A stretch of DNA of 23,614 bases, from positions 1 through 23,614 of IMG/VR virus record IMGVR_UViG_3300025449_000055. One strand, 5' to 3'. The notes beneath the pieces are model-generated. The model was not told where the DNA came from. It saw only the letters and a list, made by a program, of their open reading frames with translations, and made no database searches. Below are positions 20,012 through 23,614 of this stretch, piece by piece. Source of the DNA: a virus. A program made the position numbers and the translations under genes. Position 1 is the first letter of the stretch. Each line of letters opens with the position of its first letter.

Positions 20012-20513
20012 TTAAAGCCTCTCTATTTCTTGCTAACAATGTTTTCATAGTTGACAACTTCTTTCCAAATCTATTTGCTAGCTGGCTAGCAGTTAAACCA
20101 AATTCTTTTTTTAACCTCAAAATTTCAGCTTGTTCTTCATGCGTAAAAACTGCTCGATGATGATCTGGGCCTTTTCCAAAAAGATACCTTCCTTTGCTTA
20201 ATCTGTCTTGCATATTTTCCTTTTGATCGGAAACTTTCAAATGCTTAGGATTACAACAAACTGGGTTATCACAAGAGTGCATCAAAAATCCTGCTTCTCT
20301 TTTGTCTATTGGAGCACTTAAGGTTATTGTATTTGGATTAGCTAAATCAAATATAACTCGATGAGCATAATAAGATTTATTTCCAATCTGAACCCTACCA
20401 TAACCTCCACCACCCAAATAGCCTTTCCAAGGCCAACAATCATCATCTCCTTTCTTATCTACTAAACTCCACAATCTTTCTGGTGTATTCCTTGGTCTTC
20501 CTGCTTCTCTCAT
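20004..20513 (-). CDS. Free-standing HNH endonuclease
   Basis: A 169-aa protein of the HNH type often found as homing endonucleases. Motifs are DDDCWPWKGYLGGGGYGRV, then AHRVIFDLA (His51), then LMHSCDNPVCCNPKHL with His79, Asn83 and His91 and Cys81/86/87, then DQKENMQDRLSKGR. A C-terminal helix-turn-helix (FGLTASQLANRFGKKLSTMK) probably helps DNA binding. It stands between the gp4-like and fibre genes, with no homology to virion genes, so it is likely a mobile insertion. A hairpin and -10 box at its start are described separately. It overlaps the fibre start by 8 nt. Confidence 0.88.
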   Translation of the reverse strand: MREAGRPRNTPERLWSLVDKKGDDDCWPWKGYLGGGGYGRVQIGNKSYYAHRVIFDLANPNTITLSAPIDKREAGFLMHSCDNPVCCNPKHLKVSDQKENMQDRLSKGRYLFGKGPDHHRAVFTHEEQAEILRLKKEFGLTASQLANRFGKKLSTMKTLLARNREALNG

Positions 20514-20538
20514 AATAGCTCCTTGTTAAAGCTATTAT
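20512..20538 (-). promoter_or_regulatory. Hairpin that would sequester the HNH ribosome binding site
   Basis: On the minus strand a perfect 9-bp inverted repeat (ATAATAGCT at 20538-20530, AGCTATTAT at 20520-20512) flanks a 9-nt loop TTAACAAGG. The ribosome site AAGGAG is half in the loop and half in the 3' arm, and the A and U of the start codon are paired. A read-through transcript from upstream would hide this start. The stem is AT-rich, so its stability is moderate. Confidence 0.6.
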
Positions 20539-20542
20539 TATA
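20537..20542 (-). promoter_or_regulatory. Perfect -10 box for the HNH gene
   Basis: TATAAT on the minus strand overlaps the 5' arm of the hairpin. A transcript started about seven bases on (near 20530) would lack the 5' arm, leaving the ribosome site open. A good -35 is not present (TTTATA at 15-bp spacing is the best), so the promoter may need a phage factor or be weak. Confidence 0.4.
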
Positions 20543-20554
20543 CAACCTTTAAGG

Positions 20555-21523
20555 CTATATAAAGCCCCCATGAAGGATGAACCCAGCATCCCTTGTCTTT
20601 GTAGATGTCAGCACATTGTCATAACGAGCTAACTGGACAGGCCTCATGTTAGTACGCTTGATGGTGCTCTTGCCCTGTGCTGCATATTGCTGAATCATGG
20701 CTATTTGCGTTGGACTAGCCTTGCCATACATAGGCATTAAACGCTCTGCTAAACACCATCTGAGGGCCATTGAATAACCTTCTGGCAGGGCTATTGGGTC
20801 GTACATGGTTGTGCTTCTGGTGAATATGTTGTCACAGAAAACGTGCATCTCACCTTGCGCAGGATTAGGCCATAAATACAAGTTACCTAAAACCTCAGTA
20901 GGTTGATAGTACAAGGCTTTAGGCCAAGGGCCATTCAAAGTCTTTAAACCAATCATTTCGTATTCTTCAATATTGAGAACAGAAACTGGGTAATCTAAGC
21001 CACCACCTGTGATGGCAACTCCATTGGAAGTAGTGTTAACCCTGACAAAAGCAGAATTGATGGTCAAAGGACGTTTGTAATAGCCTGTGATCGTAGTAGA
21101 TGCTATTGTTTGACTAATGTTGACAGAATATGTACCTGCTTCATTAACTTGACCACCAGCACCAGTCGCAAAGCCTGTAATCATTGTTCCTGCAGCTATG
21201 CCTGTACCTGACAACATCATGTTGGTGTTAATGCCACCAGAGTTAATGGATGTGATTGTCAGGACATTACCTGAGATTGAGCCTACAAAATTAGCTTGAA
21301 CTGAACCTGTAGGGCCAATCGTGTATTGAGTAACGTTTTGTACAACAGGGAATATGATTTCAGTCTTGTAAAAGACCATCATGGACTCGTTAGACCATTG
21401 ATCTAACATATCCTGCAACATCTCGTAGGCATCAGTAGCTGCTTCAGGAGTAGGGATTTCTCCAGCCTCTAGTGCTCCAATGTCCTTGAGTGCTCTGCTA
21501 ACTATGTCGATGGGTTGTGCCAT
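20555..21523 (-). CDS. Tail adaptor, P22 gp4-like, with an inserted domain
   Basis: A 322-aa protein. MAQPIDIVSRALKDIGALEA, AYEMLQDMLDQWSNESMMVF and later ALPEGYSMALRWCLAERLMP are typical of the P22 gp4 tail accessory family. gp4 forms the ring that joins portal to tail after DNA packaging. About 74 residues (roughly 76-149) interrupt the usual 'YTIGPxG...RP' site: GSISGNVLTITSINSGG, MLSGTGIAAGTMITGF, AGTYSVNISQTIASTTITG. The same kind of domain is in the gp10-like protein. The C-terminus is basic and disordered-like. A short gap (5 nt) separates it from the upstream gene. Confidence 0.87.
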   Translation of the reverse strand: MAQPIDIVSRALKDIGALEAGEIPTPEAATDAYEMLQDMLDQWSNESMMVFYKTEIIFPVVQNVTQYTIGPTGSVQANFVGSISGNVLTITSINSGGINTNMMLSGTGIAAGTMITGFATGAGGQVNEAGTYSVNISQTIASTTITGYYKRPLTINSAFVRVNTTSNGVAITGGGLDYPVSVLNIEEYEMIGLKTLNGPWPKALYYQPTEVLGNLYLWPNPAQGEMHVFCDNIFTRSTTMYDPIALPEGYSMALRWCLAERLMPMYGKASPTQIAMIQQYAAQGKSTIKRTNMRPVQLARYDNVLTSTKTRDAGFILHGGFI

Positions 21524-21527
21524 AACT

Positions 21528-21818
21528 TCATCCCAAAGTAGGTTTAAAAGTCTTGAAAACCCAAGGCAAAGAGGTCTTTTCCTTCTGCACTAGCTGTTTT
21601 TCTAGATTAGATTGTATAAGATTTATACCATCTTGGGTAGTTTCTTGAATTATCCAATCAATGATATTTTGCTCTTTAATCTCATCAAAAGGTGTTTTGA
21701 TCTCTTTACCCACAAAAGCATGAGTTCCTTGATGCTCAACACCATTTAAAGATACAAAATACTCAGCATGGGTAATTAACCCATCTGTTTGCTCAATTGA
21801 AAGAATCTTCCAATCCAT
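21528..21818 (-). CDS. Small virion-operon protein, unknown function
   Basis: I start it at 21818 (MDWKILSIEQTDGLITHAEY), because that ATG shares a base with the upstream stop (TAATG) and GGAG lies six bases before it. The 96-aa protein has beta strands first, then FDEIKEQNIIDWIIQETTQD and a helix SNLEKQLVQKEK, and ends LPWVFKTFKPTLG. It resembles its upstream neighbour in plan (strand-rich start, 'PF..[IL]...[QN][IV][LI].WI', C-terminal 'LPW'), so the two are probably distant paralogues. Such pairs lie beside gp4-like genes in similar phages. Confidence 0.72.
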   Translation of the reverse strand: MDWKILSIEQTDGLITHAEYFVSLNGVEHQGTHAFVGKEIKTPFDEIKEQNIIDWIIQETTQDGINLIQSNLEKQLVQKEKTSLPWVFKTFKPTLG

Positions 21819-22141
21819 TAAGCACTCCAAGGCAAGGGAGGTGTGACAACGGTTGGGTTGATTTGGCTTGCAATCATGTTATCCAATGCGGTTTGTGTGC
21901 CGCTTTCAGATACACCACTTCCCCAAATCCAACCTAACACTTGTTGTTGTGTAAGTTGTGCAAAAGGTGTGAATGGTGAACCTGCTACATAAGTAACAGA
22001 ACAAGTTGAGTAAATCGTAGCATTGTGTTTGCCGTCAGTAGCATTGCAACGCCAATGGACATTAAATGCCACATCTGTTTGACCTTCTGCTTGTGGATAA
22101 CAGTCGATAGATTCCACTAACCATGTGTATGTGTTTGACAT
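21818..22141 (-). CDS. Small virion-operon protein, likely paralogue of its neighbour
   Basis: A 107-aa protein: MSNTYTWLVESIDCYPQAEG, TDVAFNVHWRCNATDGKHNA, then PFTPFAQLTQQQVLGWIWGS and a C-terminal PPLPWSA. The 'TDVVxxVHWxxxxxDG' and 'PFTPxxxLTxxQVxGW' pattern is known from small proteins of aquatic podoviruses (I recall a DUF7936 label, unverified). It starts at a TAATG junction with the fibre and ends at a TAATG junction with the next gene. Role unknown; possibly a minor virion component. Confidence 0.75.
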   Translation of the reverse strand: MSNTYTWLVESIDCYPQAEGQTDVAFNVHWRCNATDGKHNATIYSTCSVTYVAGSPFTPFAQLTQQQVLGWIWGSGVSESGTQTALDNMIASQINPTVVTPPLPWSA

Positions 22142-23614
22142 TATTTATTCTCCAAAGTTGAAATACGTTGTTTAAGGGATTGTATTTCTTTAATCATCAT
22201 AGGGACTAATTTACTGTAATCCACGCCCATCATTTCATCTGAATTATTAGGTACATTAACTGCGTAAGGTGCTACTTCTAATAACTCTTGAGCTATAACA
22301 CCATAAGTGTTGTGTGTGTTATCAGACTTCCAATTAAATGAACGAATTTTAATTTCGTCAATGTTCCCATCAGGTGCATCAACAATGTTTGTTTTTAAAC
22401 GTTGGTCAGATGTAATGTTGTATGAAGTAGTAGTTCCATTTGTGGTTATTGAACCAACAAGGCCAGTTCCAGATTTATAAAATGTTTCTAAATAAGATGT
22501 ACCACTCTCGCTTGTTTCAATACCAATACCGTTTTCAACGGTGCTTAGCGCACCTTTAACATAAATTTTTGACGCAGAAATTGTAGATGTTGCCCCAACT
22601 GTTAATCTACCAGCATTATCTAGTGTCATTGCTTGGGTAAAGGATATAGCGTTACCTGCTGTTCCTGATGGGGCTATAAACCATTGATGTGCACCAAATA
22701 CTTGGTCATAACGTGAAGAATAATTTGTTGTTTGATAACGCCAATCAGTTGTTGCTTGTGCAAAATAAGCATTGTTATTAAATCCAATAACATTAGAACT
22801 ATCTGTACGCAAAGATAATATGCTACCAATTTGCATAACTTTTTGGTTGCTATACCAACTACTAGGAGTAACTCCTAATCCTAAGTTACCAGAGGAGTCA
22901 AGGCGCATCCGTTCTGTATCGTTTGTAGCAAAAATAAGATTGTTTGACCCACTTGCATCAATACCAAAATCAGCTAAATTTCCACCAGTAATCCATTTAG
23001 CACTTCCTATGTAACCATTAATTGTTCCAGAATTTTGAAATGCAATACCACCACCATTTGTACTAGTAGTATTTACATTAACAACACGGCTTGCAGAAGA
23101 AGTTAAATCTAAAACATAATTAGGACTACTTGTACCTATACCTATGTTGCCATTCGACAAAATACGCATACGCTCAGTATCGTTTGTAAAAAATCTTTGC
23201 CCTATTCCTGCTACACCATATAAATCATAATAACCAGTACCTCCTCCACCAACAGCCGCACTTGCACCAATATAAAATTTACTTAAACTACTTTGATTGA
23301 AAGTTAAAAAAGGCGTGTTGCCTGTTGAATTTAAAACAAGGTTAGTACCACTTGCATTTGATGCAGTTAATATTGAGCCATCCCAAGTTAAATTAGACCC
23401 AGTAGCCAAAGCACTTGTACTAGACGCATACACTACTCCATTTGCAGTAAATGATGTTAGTCCTGTACCACCATAAGAAGTACCCAATGCGTTTGTAGGA
23501 GTCAGACTAGTCGAGGTCAATGCTCCTGTGCTTGGGTTGTATTGGAGTTTGGTCGAGCTAGTTCCAATGTTTGTCAGACTACCACTTGTTGCACTTGTAA
23601 AGTTAATATAACGA
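22141..23614 (-). CDS. Tail fibre with C-terminal S74 chaperone, 5' end outside the window
   Basis: The frame is open to the right edge: codons before the TTG at 23520 read RYINFTSATSGSLTNIGTSS and onward with no stop, so the gene is partial at its N-terminus. The shaft has repeated phage fibre motifs (NDTERMRILSNGNIGIGTSS, NDTERMRLDSSGNLGLGVTP). The C-terminus is an S74 chaperone: TSDQRLKTNIVDAPDG with Ser and Lys five apart, GVIAQELLEVAPYAV, GVDYSKLVPMMIKEIQSLKQ. The final KQRISTLENK is a coiled coil. It likely forms a second receptor-binding fibre with self-cleavage. TAATG links it to the next gene. Confidence 0.87.
   Translation of the reverse strand, partial: RYINFTSATSGSLTNIGTSSTKLQYNPSTGALTSTSLTPTNALGTSYGGTGLTSFTANGVVYASSTSALATGSNLTWDGSILTASNASGTNLVLNSTGNTPFLTFNQSSLSKFYIGASAAVGGGGTGYYDLYGVAGIGQRFFTNDTERMRILSNGNIGIGTSSPNYVLDLTSSASRVVNVNTTSTNGGGIAFQNSGTINGYIGSAKWITGGNLADFGIDASGSNNLIFATNDTERMRLDSSGNLGLGVTPSSWYSNQKVMQIGSILSLRTDSSNVIGFNNNAYFAQATTDWRYQTTNYSSRYDQVFGAHQWFIAPSGTAGNAISFTQAMTLDNAGRLTVGATSTISASKIYVKGALSTVENGIGIETSESGTSYLETFYKSGTGLVGSITTNGTTTSYNITSDQRLKTNIVDAPDGNIDEIKIRSFNWKSDNTHNTYGVIAQELLEVAPYAVNVPNNSDEMMGVDYSKLVPMMIKEIQSLKQRISTLENK

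Noticed and set aside
22141-23520. The second S74 fibre as a complete gene starting at the TTG at 23520
   Set aside because: The frame continues upstream without a stop to the window edge with typical fibre sequence, and the TTG has no ribosome site.

Overview
The window is part of an AT-rich tailed-phage genome with very little space between genes. No integrase, large CI-type repressor, tRNA or bacterial housekeeping gene is visible, so its lifestyle is undecided. The virion genes run in the order of the phage P22 tail and ejection genes (gp4, gp10, gp7, gp20, gp16 types), which points to a short-tailed podovirus. The lysis cassette has an inner- and outer-membrane spanin pair and the phage encodes a lipoprotein, so the host is Gram-negative. 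A freshwater betaproteobacterium such as Polynucleobacter is only a guess from sequence style.

Region 1 (1-3497, minus strand) is an early operon of 14 small, mostly overlapping genes. Its core is a recombination set: an ERF-type single-strand annealing protein, a YqaJ/lambda-type 5'-3' exonuclease, and a small protein ending in an SSB-like acidic tip. The rest are short accessory proteins, some with putative zinc sites or one membrane helix.

Region 2 (3498-3635) is a divergent control region. It holds an inverted repeat between two promoter-like sequences. The rightward promoter would start transcription at the AUG of a small helix-turn-helix gene, making that mRNA leaderless.

Region 3 (3636-7603, plus strand) has two small Cro-like regulators, a zinc protein, a DUF1376-type replication initiator with two tandem-repeat arrays inside its gene (a candidate origin), a short cytosine-C5 DNA methyltransferase, RusA resolvase, and small genes ending with a zinc-ribbon and an HNH-type protein. 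A second frame is open through almost the whole methyltransferase gene and looks like a protein family in its own right.

Region 4 (7571-23614, minus strand) holds the lysis and late genes. In transcription order they are: an S74-terminated tail fibre (its 5' end lies outside the window), two small proteins, the gp4-like tail adaptor, a free-standing HNH endonuclease, a second S74 fibre, the gp10-like tail factor, a 74-aa protein, a cupin, three ejection-type proteins, a C1q-like fibre, several small membrane proteins, a lipoprotein, a holin candidate, nested Rz/Rz1, a GH19 endolysin and a last small gene.

The most notable observations are the overprinted methyltransferase gene, the in-gene iterons, and a hairpin plus -10 box at the HNH gene start that matches the I-TevI style of expression control. 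Others are the leaderless regulator, one inserted domain shared by two tail proteins, and further out-of-frame overlaps.
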